Part shown: positions 7,896-16,330 of the stretch, piece by piece
How positions within the stretch are numbered: the first letter of the stretch is position 1
Layout of the letters: every line of letters begins with the position of its first letter
Assembly: GCA_030837965.1 (NCBI GenBank)
Contig: JAUTXP010000040.1
Span: 1 to 64,000, forward strand
DNA: 64,000 nucleotides
Origin: Acidimicrobiaceae bacterium
Lineage (GTDB): Bacteria; Actinomycetota; Acidimicrobiia; Acidimicrobiales; JAUTXP01
Reading direction: 5' to 3'
Translations under genes and position numbers: made by a program
The notes under the pieces: model-generated
Database searches by the model: none
Told to the model about the DNA's origin: nothing
The model's input: only the letters and a program-made list of their open reading frames with translations

Positions 7896-9590
7896 TCAGC
7901 GGCAGGCGCGGGGATCCGGGTCGAACAGCTCCGAGGTGAGGTTGGTCCAGTCGCGGCCGAACCGCTCGCCCTTGCGGACGTAGCACCAGCCGCCCTCCTT
8001 GCTGATGCCGCCGCCGCCATAGGAGGGCGCGGTGTCGTTCCACCACACCACGCTCGCTGAGTCGACCATGGAGAAGTCGCCGGGTCCGAAGCCAACGTGG
8101 GCCTGGTAGTAGGGCGGGCCGGCCGCGCCCGGGTTGGGGAATCGAGCCTTCGCCAGCCCGGCCGCGAACGACTCCGGCGTCAGGTTGGGCCCTGCCATCT
8201 GGACTCCGGACGCCAGCACCAAGAGCGAGTGGTAGATGCGCGTGAAGTTGCCGTCGCCCGCCGGGTCCTGAGGGACGGTCTCGCTCTCGTTCGGACCGGG
8301 ACCGTCGAGATAGGCCCAGTAACTCGGCGTGTCAGCCTTGGGCAGCAGCTTGTTGAGGACGTAGGTGCCAAACAGGCTGCGGCGGTGGTTGGGCGGGGCC
8401 ACCACCATCCACTGGGCCTCGTTCTCGTGGCTGTTGACGCCCGACACCACCCACTCGGGTTCGAACGTCTTCGGCAGCTTCGACATGAACTGGGTGATCT
8501 CATCGGCCGTGGCCAGGATGAGGATGCTGGTGATCCCGTCCTGTTGCCACCGGGCGTACGTGTTGCTCACGTAGGCCGGGTCGTCGTCACTGCTCTGATC
8601 GAGCTCCACCGTGTCCGGCGTGGGCAGGTTGCAGCCTGCAAGCGTGGCGTGCAGCGCGCTGAGGTCGGGTCGCTTGCCGCCCTCTTTGGATGTGACCACT
8701 GCGTAGCGCCGTGGCTTGGTCCGCAGGTCGGCGCCCGCGAACTGGGCCAGTCCCGCTCCCAACGTTGAGCACGTGAATCGCCCGAGGCTGGTCTCGATCT
8801 CGTCGATGGCGGGGGCGTAGGTCCATGCGAACGGCGCCATCTTGCGGTACAGCTCAGTGGTCGCGTACCCGCCCGACCCCAGCGCGGTGATGACGTGGCG
8901 GCGCGAAGCCTCGGGCTGAATCTCTTCGCCGTGGATGTCGTCGACCACCATCCCGAAGGCCTTGGCCTCCTCATCGGCCGCTACCGCCTGCGTGCGGGGC
9001 TCGGAGCCGTAGGGAATGTTCACCAACCGCAGCTTGCGACCGTAGAACTCGTAGCGCCGGTTGAAATGATCGATCAGCAAGCGGGCGGTGTAGTTCTGGC
9101 CGCTCGTGACGGCGATGCGCACTTCGTCGCGGGTCACTCCCTTGCTCGTGGCCCCGCCGTTGTCGCCCTCGAAGTAGTTGATGCACGGAGGGGACTGCGG
9201 GTCCTCGGTTTGACGCGGCGGATCCCCGATGCAGCGGCGCACGCGGGCGGTGTCGACTTGGCCGCCGCCGTCTCGGTCTGCGGCGGGTGGCGCGGAGGTA
9301 GTGGTCGTGACGCCCAAACCACCGCCCCCGTCGGCGCAGACCATCCCGGGCGCGCAGTCGCCGCCTTCGCCCGTGCCGAAGTTGCTGGACTGCGCCTTCA
9401 GCGCCTCATCGATGCGGTCCTCGGCGCGGGGCGCGAACTCGGCCAGCGCGGGCGGGCCCGGGGGCGTGACGACCAAGGCGAGCATGGCCACGGCCAGCAT
9501 CGTGACCAGGGCGACGAGGCCGTGGACCACGGCCACCCGGCCTGAGGCCCGCTTCGACCCGCGCTTGGACCCCGGCGCGGCCGCGGTCAA
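7896..9590 (-). CDS. Membrane-anchored type I periplasmic-binding-like protein (copy 2)
   Basis: 564 residues. The start is a TTG with GGAG six bases upstream. One N-terminal helix (about residues 22-46, 'GLVALVTMLAVAMLALVV') is followed by a conserved 'PPGPPALAEFAPRAEDRIDEALKAQ' stretch, a Thr-rich linker and 'GDPPRQTEDPQSPPC'. The rest resembles Leu/Ile/Val-type solute-binding proteins ('HFNRRYEFYGRKLRL', 'VVWWNDTAPSY'). No lipobox is seen, so the anchor is probably an uncleaved helix. The ligand is unknown. Its leader contains a degenerate relative (9634-9646) of the TTGAGATATCAA motif. It may feed the Liv-type transporter encoded at 24416-29990, though relatives also act as sensors. Confidence 0.8.
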   Translation of the reverse strand: MTAAAPGSKRGSKRASGRVAVVHGLVALVTMLAVAMLALVVTPPGPPALAEFAPRAEDRIDEALKAQSSNFGTGEGGDCAPGMVCADGGGGLGVTTTTSAPPAADRDGGGQVDTARVRRCIGDPPRQTEDPQSPPCINYFEGDNGGATSKGVTRDEVRIAVTSGQNYTARLLIDHFNRRYEFYGRKLRLVNIPYGSEPRTQAVAADEEAKAFGMVVDDIHGEEIQPEASRRHVITALGSGGYATTELYRKMAPFAWTYAPAIDEIETSLGRFTCSTLGAGLAQFAGADLRTKPRRYAVVTSKEGGKRPDLSALHATLAGCNLPTPDTVELDQSSDDDPAYVSNTYARWQQDGITSILILATADEITQFMSKLPKTFEPEWVVSGVNSHENEAQWMVVAPPNHRRSLFGTYVLNKLLPKADTPSYWAYLDGPGPNESETVPQDPAGDGNFTRIYHSLLVLASGVQMAGPNLTPESFAAGLAKARFPNPGAAGPPYYQAHVGFGPGDFSMVDSASVVWWNDTAPSYGGGGISKEGGWCYVRKGERFGRDWTNLTSELFDPDPRACR

Positions 9591-9685
9591 CAGATGCTCC
9601 TGGCTGCCAACACTGCAATACCGTCATCCCCAGTTGACATATTGAACCCTCTCACGAACGACGAGGATCGGCAATCGAGTGGCGG

Positions 9686-11056
9686 CTAGACCCCGCGCTC
9701 GACTGAGAGGTCGAAGCCCAGCTTGGCGAGCGGCCCCGCGATCGACGCCGCGGCCCCGGCCGCCGCGCCGCAGAGACCGGCAGGCACAGAGTGTCGGCGG
9801 AAGGCCTCGGCCACCCTCTCGGGCGTCAGCTCGAGGAGTTGTCGGTGGCGCTGCTCGTGGTAGTCGTCGGGCAGGCCCTCGACCACCAGCCCCTCGATCT
9901 CGGCCGCCACCGCGCTGGGCTGCGCGAACCGCATGGCCGACGCACGGGCCAGGTTGTCGATGGCATCGCGCATCGTGTCCACGTCGATGTCGCCCTCGCG
10001 CAAGGCGGCCACCTCCTGGTCCATCACTGCGGCGGCCGCCGCGGTGGCGTCGGTCTCGACTGACGACTGCATTCGCAGCACGGTGTTGTCCAGCCGGTAC
10101 TCGACTGACGCGCTGGCCCCGTAGGAGGCGGCGAGCTGCTCGCGGATGCGCGTGCTCAGCCTCGACCCGACGAAGCCGCCGAGGTAGTGCGCGGCCACGC
10201 TCAACGCGACCCGGTCCTCGAGGATCGGCTTACCGGTCACTGCCCCCAGTTGCAGGTTGGTCTGCACTGCTCCAGGGAAGTCGACCACGGCCATCGACCG
10301 TCCCGATAGGGGACAGGGCTCGACCGTGTCGTCCTGCCGCGGCGAGACATTGGTCCTCCATGTGCCGAGGGTGGTGTCGAGAATCGTGTCCACATCGGCG
10401 CCCGCGCCGACCGTCGACAGATCGCCGGCCACGATCACGGTGACGCGGGCCGGACAGGCGGCCTGGGCCCAGTGCGCTCGTATGTCGTCCGGCATTGTGG
10501 CCGTGACCGTCGCCGCCGTTCCATCGCCGGGCACGGCCAGCCGCGACCACGAGGGGAAGGCCGCCGCGGAGAACGCTTTGCCGCTGCGGTACTGCGGCTG
10601 GAACTGTTGGATGGCGATCTGTTCGAGGCGGAGGCGCTGAAGCCGTTCGAGCTCGTCCTGACGGAAGGCGGGCTCAGCGACGAGTTCGGTCAGCAAGGCC
10701 AGCACCGGCCCCAGGTCGAAGGCGGGCACCGAGGCCGAGATCTGCATCCCCCGCCAATGGGCACCCGCGCTGGAGCCTGCGCCGAACTGCTCCAAGGCCA
10801 TGGCCAAGTCGTCGGCCGACCGCTCACCAGTGCCCTCGTACAGGGCGGCCGCCGTGGTGGCGGCCACGCCTGCCCTGGCCATGTCCTCGACGCCGACGCC
10901 CGCGGGCAGCACCATGCGCAGGTGGACCACCTCGCGGCCCGGCAGGTGGCACAGCACTGTGTCCATGCCGTTGCCCAGTCGCCCCCGGACAAAGGTTGGG
11001 AAGGCCCATGTGGGCGGTGCGCCGACCGCCGGGCGGGCCCGCAATGCAGCCTTCAC
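9686..11056 (-). CDS. M16 family peptidase-like subunit without the zinc site
   Basis: 456 residues with the M16 (insulinase/mitochondrial processing peptidase) fold: an N-terminal half that begins 'LGNGMDTVLCHLPGREVVHLRMVLPAG' and a C-terminal half with 'LGGFVGSRLSTRIREQLAASYG'. Where active members have HxxEH, this protein reads 'GVAATTAAALYEG', so it cannot bind the catalytic zinc. It overlaps the upstream active partner by four bases (ATGA), which implies coupled translation. Bacterial M16B enzymes often work as such active/inactive heterodimers, the inactive subunit shaping the substrate chamber. Probably cytoplasmic, since no signal peptide is seen. Confidence 0.88.
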   Translation of the reverse strand: MKAALRARPAVGAPPTWAFPTFVRGRLGNGMDTVLCHLPGREVVHLRMVLPAGVGVEDMARAGVAATTAAALYEGTGERSADDLAMALEQFGAGSSAGAHWRGMQISASVPAFDLGPVLALLTELVAEPAFRQDELERLQRLRLEQIAIQQFQPQYRSGKAFSAAAFPSWSRLAVPGDGTAATVTATMPDDIRAHWAQAACPARVTVIVAGDLSTVGAGADVDTILDTTLGTWRTNVSPRQDDTVEPCPLSGRSMAVVDFPGAVQTNLQLGAVTGKPILEDRVALSVAAHYLGGFVGSRLSTRIREQLAASYGASASVEYRLDNTVLRMQSSVETDATAAAAAVMDQEVAALREGDIDVDTMRDAIDNLARASAMRFAQPSAVAAEIEGLVVEGLPDDYHEQRHRQLLELTPERVAEAFRRHSVPAGLCGAAAGAAASIAGPLAKLGFDLSVERGV

Positions 11057-12414
11057 CGGCCGGTCCCGGGTGCGGCGGCGGCATCGGCGTCGGCGTTGGC
11101 GTCGGCACCAACACTGGCGCCACTGTTCTCGGGCAGATAGCGCACAACAGTGGGCTCTCTGCCGTGGAGGGCGGCGGCGAACGCGTCTCGGACGGCACCC
11201 GGCGTCACTCGCATCTGCTCCTCGTAGCGCACGAAGGTGTGTTGGGGATCCCCGTAGAGGCTGGCGCAGGCGGCCAGTTCGTCGGCCCGGCTATGAGCGT
11301 CGGCCACCCGCTCCAGCCAACCCCTTCGCCATTGCGCTTGGGCCCGCTCCACCTCATCCGTCGTGGGACCGTCGGTCGCCAACCGGGCCACTTCGTCGGT
11401 CATGGCCTGCCATCCGGCGTCGGCCGAGCCCCCGTCTTTGCCCAGCACCACGAAGCCCCCGAGCGACCCGACCTGGCCGCGCTCCAGCGAGGCAGCGCTT
11501 TGGCCCGCCAGCTCTGGCCTGATGACGTGGCGGTGGAAGGCGCTTCCCCGACCCGATGACAAGACGTTGAATCCGACCTCCAACGGAGGCATGCATGCGT
11601 CGGTACTCGGCGGAAGGGCGAACCCGGCAAAGATGGCGTCCTCGGGAACGGCGCCCTCCACCACTTCAGGCGGGCCGACCGGCGTCGGCGACACGGCGCT
11701 CGCTCTCGGCGGCGGCGGCAGCTCGTCATTCGGGGGAATGCCGCCGAACCAGTGGGCGGCCCGCTCGATGGCGGCATCGGGGTCGACGTCGCCTGCGATG
11801 GCGACGACCGCGTTGTTGGGCGCGTAGTGGCGTTCGAAGAAGGCGTGCACATCCGTGAGCGACGCCGCGTCGAGGTCCTTCATGGAGCCGATCGGCAGGT
11901 GGTGGTACGGGTGCCCGTCGGGATAGAGGCCTCGATACAGCCGCTCCCACGAATCGCCGTACGGAGTGGTCTCGTAGCGCTGGCGGCGCTCGTTCTTGAC
12001 GATGCCGCGCTGCTTGTCGAGCGACTCCTGCGTGAGGGCCTCGAGCAGGCCGCCCATCCGGTCGGCCTCGAGCCACAGCACCAGGTCGAGGTATTCGACG
12101 GGGACGCACTGGTAGTACTTCGTACGGTCGAACGACGTGGTTGCGTTGTTGAAGCCGCCCGCTTGGTGGATCTGCTGGAAGTGCTCGCCCGCCGCGACCT
12201 GGGCCGAGCCCTCGAACATCAAGTGCTCGAACAGGTGGGCCAGCCCGGTTCGGTGCGGCTCCTCGTCCGCCGACCCGACTCGGTACCACACGCTCACGGC
12301 CACGATCGGAGCCGCCCTGTCCTGCGAGACGACGACGGGCAGTCCGTTGTCGAGCGTGGCCTGCACGACGGGGAAGGCCCGCTGGCGGGATGGCGCCACC
12401 GGGTCCGTGGTCAT
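11053..12414 (-). CDS. M16 family zinc metallopeptidase, active subunit
   Basis: 453 residues. The inverted zinc motif is intact: 'HLFEH' gives H60, E63 (catalytic base) and H64, and E142 in 'VKNERR' is the expected third ligand about 78 residues later. 'GGFNNATTSFDRTKYYQ' and 'YRGLYPDGHPYHHLPIG' are further M16B landmarks. No signal peptide is seen. It is the first gene of a two-gene leftward operon with the zinc-less partner, and the two are expected to form a heterodimer that cleaves peptides or signal/linker sequences. The intergenic region upstream is shared with the rightward binding-protein genes and contains two palindromic elements. Confidence 0.92.
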   Translation of the reverse strand: MTTDPVAPSRQRAFPVVQATLDNGLPVVVSQDRAAPIVAVSVWYRVGSADEEPHRTGLAHLFEHLMFEGSAQVAAGEHFQQIHQAGGFNNATTSFDRTKYYQCVPVEYLDLVLWLEADRMGGLLEALTQESLDKQRGIVKNERRQRYETTPYGDSWERLYRGLYPDGHPYHHLPIGSMKDLDAASLTDVHAFFERHYAPNNAVVAIAGDVDPDAAIERAAHWFGGIPPNDELPPPPRASAVSPTPVGPPEVVEGAVPEDAIFAGFALPPSTDACMPPLEVGFNVLSSGRGSAFHRHVIRPELAGQSAASLERGQVGSLGGFVVLGKDGGSADAGWQAMTDEVARLATDGPTTDEVERAQAQWRRGWLERVADAHSRADELAACASLYGDPQHTFVRYEEQMRVTPGAVRDAFAAALHGREPTVVRYLPENSGASVGADANADADAAAAPGTGR

Positions 12415-12439
12415 AGCCTGCGATACTAAAGGTTCAAAA

Positions 12440-12451
12440 TTGAGATATCAA
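12440..12451. promoter_or_regulatory. Putative GntR operator TTGAGATATCAA
   Basis: An inverted repeat of TTGA and TCAA around GATA, extended by flanking A and T to ATTGA...TCAAT. A further TCAA half-site lies just upstream (12434-12437). The exact reverse complement occurs at 30830-30841 in front of the GntR/FCD regulator gene, and both sites are intergenic in an otherwise GC-rich region. It lies between the divergent M16 pair and the coupled binding-protein genes. The operator role is inferred from recurrence, symmetry and position. Confidence 0.45.
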
Positions 12452-12487
12452 TGAGGGGCGTCAGCATTTCCTGAGTCCTTCCCGCCT

Positions 12488-12503
12488 CAGGCGTCGACGC
12501 CTG
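12488..12503. promoter_or_regulatory. 16-bp perfect palindrome CAGGCGTCGACGCCTG
   Basis: A self-complementary 16-mer in the divergent region between the M16 operon and the binding-protein operon. It could be a second operator or a small hairpin near the transcript start. No other copy was noticed in the window. Confidence 0.3.
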
Positions 12504-12567
12504 GAACACCCGGAAAGTGCTTGCATCGGCACCCGTGGCCTGACAGGCTGATATCCCACATGAGCCA

Positions 12568-14304
12568 GTGCAGCACAACTGGCATCGATCGCTGCGGGAC
12601 GTTGGGGGCCCATTGAGCCGATCACCGAAGTCGGAGCGCCGTCCGCGCTCGGTGCCGACCGTCTACGGCCTGGCCTCGCTGGCCATCCTCATCGCGGTGG
12701 CGACCTTGGCCCTGGTGGTGTCGCCCCCAGGCCCGCCCGCGCTGGCCGAGTTCGCGCCCCGAGCCGAGGACCGGATCGACGAGGCCCTGAAGGCCCAGTC
12801 GAGCAGCTTCGGGACGGGGGACGGAGGCGACTGCGCCGCCGGGCAGCAGTGCGCCGACGGCGGGTCGGGCCAGGGCGGCCTCGGGGTCACCACGACGACG
12901 ACCGGCCCCAAGAACGACGACAAGGACATCGAGGTGGCCAGGGTGCGGCGGTGCGTGGGCGACCCGCCCCGCCAGACCGAGGACCCCCAGTCGCCCCCGT
13001 GCGTCAACTACTTCGAGGGCGACAACGGCGGTGCCACCAGCGAGGGCGTGACTCGCGACACGATCACCGTGGCCGTTCCGAACTACCTCGACGATCCGAG
13101 CTTCGACGACTTCGTCGACCACTTCAACAAGCGATACGAGCTGTACGGGCGCAAGCTGCGGATCGTGAAGGTCTCCTTTGGCAGCAGCAGGGACGAGAAC
13201 ACGGAGGCTGCGCCGGTGGACGCAGCGGCCGAAGCGCACGCCTTCGCCTACTCCACCTTCTACCTCAACAACCTCAACGCCGAAGTGGTGCAGCGCGCCG
13301 CGGCCCGGCATCACATGATCAGCGTGATCCCGTACTCCAACCAGACCACGACCGACACGTACCGCGAGCTGGCGCCCTATGCGTGGAGCTTTCCGCCCGC
13401 GGCCGACGAGCTCGAACGCGATCTGGGCGACTTCACGTGCACGTCCCTCAATGGCAAGTTGGCCGAGTTCGCGCGTGGCGACCTGCGCGTCAAGTCGCGG
13501 CGCTATGCGGTCCTGCGGAGCAGGTCTGACCACCCCCTCGACATGTCCGGCCTCAACGCCGCCCTGGGCCGTTGCGGTATCGACCCGCCGCCGGTCTATG
13601 ACATCAAGTTCAACGACGACCGCGACTCGGTGTTGCGGACGTACCTGACCATGAAGGACGCAGGCACCACCACGCTGCTGCTCACGGCTCACGCCGACGA
13701 CGTGACCCAGTGGGCGAGCAAGTTGCCGAGCGACTTTGAGCCGGAGTGGGTCATCTCCGGACTCGCGATCCCCGAGTCGGAGGCCCAATGGCACGTGGTC
13801 ATGCCCAACGCCCAGCGGCCGGGCCTGTTCGGCGTGTTCCCGCCCAACAAGTTCCTGCCTGTCGCTGACACGCCTGCGTGGTGGGCCTACCGCGAGAACC
13901 ATCCCGAGGACTCGTCCGACCCGACCACGGACCGCCACCTCTACGCCCAAGGGGCGACGTGGAACCAGGCCTACCGGGCCCTGTTGCTGTTGGCATCGGG
14001 CATCCAGCTCGCGGGCCCGAAGCTGACGCCCGAGACGTTCGCGCAAGGGCTCCAGCGAGCCCGGTTCCCCAATCCTGGGGCGGGCACGGCGCCGTACTAC
14101 CAAGCCCGCGTCGGATTCGGGCCGGGGGACTACACGATGTCGCGCGGGTCGGCCGTGGTCTGGTGGTCGGACACTGCGCCCGCCTATTCAGGCGGGGGGA
14201 CCAAGGGCGGGTGGTGCTACGTCCGGCGCGGCACCCGGTTCGAGCGCGACTGGGTCGACGTGTCGCCCGAGCTGTTCGATCCCAACCCCGGCAACTGCCG
14301 ATGA
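12568..14304 (+). CDS. Membrane-anchored type I periplasmic-binding-like protein (copy 3)
   Basis: About 563-578 residues, same architecture as copy 2: N-terminal helix ('YGLASLAILIAVATLALVV'), conserved 'AEFAPRAEDRIDEALKAQSS', Cys/Thr-rich linker, 'VGDPPRQTEDPQSPPC', then a two-lobed Leu/Ile/Val-type binding fold ending 'LFDPNPGNCR'. The outermost start is GTG 12568. TTG at 12613 behind GGGGG is a good alternative and matches the short N-terminus of copy 4. The stop overlaps the next gene's ATG (ATGA at 14301-14304), so the two are translated together. The first ~225 bases from 12628 are about 95% identical to those of copy 4, unlike the diverged binding lobes. Confidence 0.82.
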   Translation: MQHNWHRSLRDVGGPLSRSPKSERRPRSVPTVYGLASLAILIAVATLALVVSPPGPPALAEFAPRAEDRIDEALKAQSSSFGTGDGGDCAAGQQCADGGSGQGGLGVTTTTTGPKNDDKDIEVARVRRCVGDPPRQTEDPQSPPCVNYFEGDNGGATSEGVTRDTITVAVPNYLDDPSFDDFVDHFNKRYELYGRKLRIVKVSFGSSRDENTEAAPVDAAAEAHAFAYSTFYLNNLNAEVVQRAAARHHMISVIPYSNQTTTDTYRELAPYAWSFPPAADELERDLGDFTCTSLNGKLAEFARGDLRVKSRRYAVLRSRSDHPLDMSGLNAALGRCGIDPPPVYDIKFNDDRDSVLRTYLTMKDAGTTTLLLTAHADDVTQWASKLPSDFEPEWVISGLAIPESEAQWHVVMPNAQRPGLFGVFPPNKFLPVADTPAWWAYRENHPEDSSDPTTDRHLYAQGATWNQAYRALLLLASGIQLAGPKLTPETFAQGLQRARFPNPGAGTAPYYQARVGFGPGDYTMSRGSAVVWWSDTAPAYSGGGTKGGWCYVRRGTRFERDWVDVSPELFDPNPGNCR

Positions 14305-15992
14305 AGGCGAAGTCGGAGCGCCGCCCGCGCTCGGTGCCGGCCGTCTACGGCCTGGCCTCGCTGGCCATCCTCATCGCGGTGGCCACCTTGGCCCTGGTGG
14401 TGTCGCCCCCAGGCCCGCCCGCGCTGGCCGAGTTCGCGCCCCGAGCCGAGGACCGCATCGACGAGGCCCTCAAGGCCCAGTCGAGCAGTTTCGGCACGGG
14501 CGACGGAGGCGACTGCGCCGCGGGGCAGGAGTGCGCGGCGGGCGGGGACGGAAGTGGCGGGGGCCTTGGGGTCACCACGACGACGACGGGACCCAAGAAC
14601 GAAAGGGAAATCGACGTGGCCAGGGTCCGCCGGTGCGTGGGCGACCCGCCCCGCCAGACCGAGGACCCGCAGTCGCCCCCATGCGTCAACTACTTCGAAG
14701 GCGACAACGGCGGCGCCACCACCAGGGGCGTGACCCGCGACGAGATCTTGGTCGCTGTTCCCGAGTACCTCGACAACCCGAGCTTCGAGGACTTCGTCGA
14801 CCACTTCAACAAGCGGTACGAGCTGTATGGCCGCAAGCTCCGCATCGTCAAGATGCCTCGCCAGCCGGGTGACTCCAACACGACGGGCGCGCCCGTGGAC
14901 GCTGCGGCCGAAGCCCACGCCTTCGCCTACCTCACCTTCTACCTGAACGACCTCGACGCCAGCGAGGTCCAGGCCGCGGCCGCTCGTCGGCACATCATCA
15001 GCGTGATCCCGTACGCCAACCAGACGACCAGCGACAGGTATCGCGAGCTGGCGCCGTACGCGTGGTCGTTCGCCCCGGCGGCCGACGAGATGGAACGCGA
15101 CCTGGGCGACTTGGCCTGCACCTCGCTCAACGGCAAGACCGCCGACTTCGCCCGCGGCGACCTGCGGGTGAAGGGGCGCCGCTTCGGCGTGCTGCGCAGC
15201 ACGTCGAGCCATCCGCTCGACCTGTCCGGCCTCAACGCCGCCCTCCGCCGTTGCGGGATCGCGCCGCCGCCCGTCTACGACATTCACTTCAAAGACGACC
15301 GTGACGCCGTGCTGCGGACGTACCTCAGCATGAAGGACGCGGGCATCACCACGCTGCTGCTCGTCGCCAACGCCGACGACGTGACCCAGTGGGCGAGCAA
15401 GCTCCCGGGCGACTTCCAGCCGGAGTGGGTCGTGTCCGGGCTGGCCGTGCCCGAGCAGGAGGGCCAGTGGAACCTGGTGATGCCGAGCGCCCAACATGCC
15501 GGGCTGTTCGGCGCCTTCACGCCCAACAAGCTGCTGGCCCCGGCCGACGTGCCTGCCTTGTGGGCGTACCGCGAGGACCACCCCGACGACACGGCGCCCG
15601 ACCCGAGCGCGGACCGCAGGAACCTGGCCATGTCGTTCGGCTGGACCCAGGAGTACCGGGCCCTGCTCCTGCTGGCCTCGGGCATCCAGCTCGCGGGGCC
15701 CAAGCTCACGCCGGAGACGTTCGCCCAAGGCCTGCAAAGGGCTCGTTTTCCCAACCCCGGTGCCGGAACGGGGCCGTACTACCAGGCCCGCGTGGGCTTC
15801 GGACCGGGGGACTACACGATGTCGAGCGGCTCGGCCGTGGTCTGGTGGGCCGACTCGGCCCCGGCCTACGGCAGTCAAGGCGTCACCAGGCAAGGCGGCT
15901 GGTGCTATGTCCACAAGGGCGCCCGGTTCGAGCGAGACTGGGTCGACGTGTCCACGAGCCTGTTCGACCCGAACCCGGCCAACTGCCGGTGA
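14301..15992 (+). CDS. Membrane-anchored type I periplasmic-binding-like protein (copy 4)
   Basis: 563 residues, tandem paralogue of copy 3. The ATG at 14301 overlaps the copy 3 stop by four bases; upstream in-frame sequence is only an alternate frame of copy 3. It has a single N-terminal helix and a linker rich in Gly and Thr ('GGDGSGGGLGVTTTTTG'), then the binding fold with 'YFEGDNGGATTRGVTRDEILV', 'HFNKRYELYGRKLRIVK' and 'GWCYVHKGARFERDWVDV'. The ligand is unknown, and different residues in the lobes of copies 3 and 4 may mean different ligands. The stop overlaps the next small gene by GTGA, making a three-gene coupled operon. Confidence 0.85.
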   Translation: MKAKSERRPRSVPAVYGLASLAILIAVATLALVVSPPGPPALAEFAPRAEDRIDEALKAQSSSFGTGDGGDCAAGQECAAGGDGSGGGLGVTTTTTGPKNEREIDVARVRRCVGDPPRQTEDPQSPPCVNYFEGDNGGATTRGVTRDEILVAVPEYLDNPSFEDFVDHFNKRYELYGRKLRIVKMPRQPGDSNTTGAPVDAAAEAHAFAYLTFYLNDLDASEVQAAAARRHIISVIPYANQTTSDRYRELAPYAWSFAPAADEMERDLGDLACTSLNGKTADFARGDLRVKGRRFGVLRSTSSHPLDLSGLNAALRRCGIAPPPVYDIHFKDDRDAVLRTYLSMKDAGITTLLLVANADDVTQWASKLPGDFQPEWVVSGLAVPEQEGQWNLVMPSAQHAGLFGAFTPNKLLAPADVPALWAYREDHPDDTAPDPSADRRNLAMSFGWTQEYRALLLLASGIQLAGPKLTPETFAQGLQRARFPNPGAGTGPYYQARVGFGPGDYTMSSGSAVVWWADSAPAYGSQGVTRQGGWCYVHKGARFERDWVDVSTSLFDPNPANCR

Positions 15993-16285
15993 CGCCGGAC
16001 GACGAGGTCGACGCGGCCGCCAGTGTCCATGCCGCCGCCAGTGACCGTGCGGCCGACAGGGCCGACGCGGCCACGCTCTATGACGACGTGCTGCGCAGGC
16101 TGGACCTGGCTCGGGACCGCGTCCGGTCGCTGCCCGCGTCCGACGAGGTGAAGGTGGCGCTTCGGGCGCGGGTCGAACGACTGGCCGACCGGGCCAAGGC
16201 CGACCTCACCCGGGCCTCGCGCCGGGTCGACAGCCTGTTGGAAGAGCTGGCGTCCGGCGCGGACGACCACGTCGACCCCTCCTAG
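15989..16285 (+). CDS. Small helical protein of unknown function
   Basis: 98 residues from a GTG that overlaps the stop of copy 4 (GTGA). The sequence is Ala/Asp/Arg-rich with heptad-like spacing ('LRRLDLARDRVRSLPASDEV', 'LADRAKADLTRASRRVDSLL') and would form long helices or a coiled coil. No signal peptide, membrane segment or known motif is seen. Tight coupling to two anchored binding-like proteins suggests a cytoplasmic partner of their products, but I do not recognise the family. Confidence 0.7.
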   Translation: MTPDDEVDAAASVHAAASDRAADRADAATLYDDVLRRLDLARDRVRSLPASDEVKVALRARVERLADRAKADLTRASRRVDSLLEELASGADDHVDPS

Positions 16286-16330
16286 GACTGCCCCCAGCCC
16301 CAAGCCGGCCCCGAACAGCAGGGCCGAGGG

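Noticed and set aside
12560-12616. 18-codon frame ending on the TTG start of binding-protein copy 3 (possible leader peptide)
   Set aside because: No ribosome binding site and no regulatory amino acid run; too short to support.
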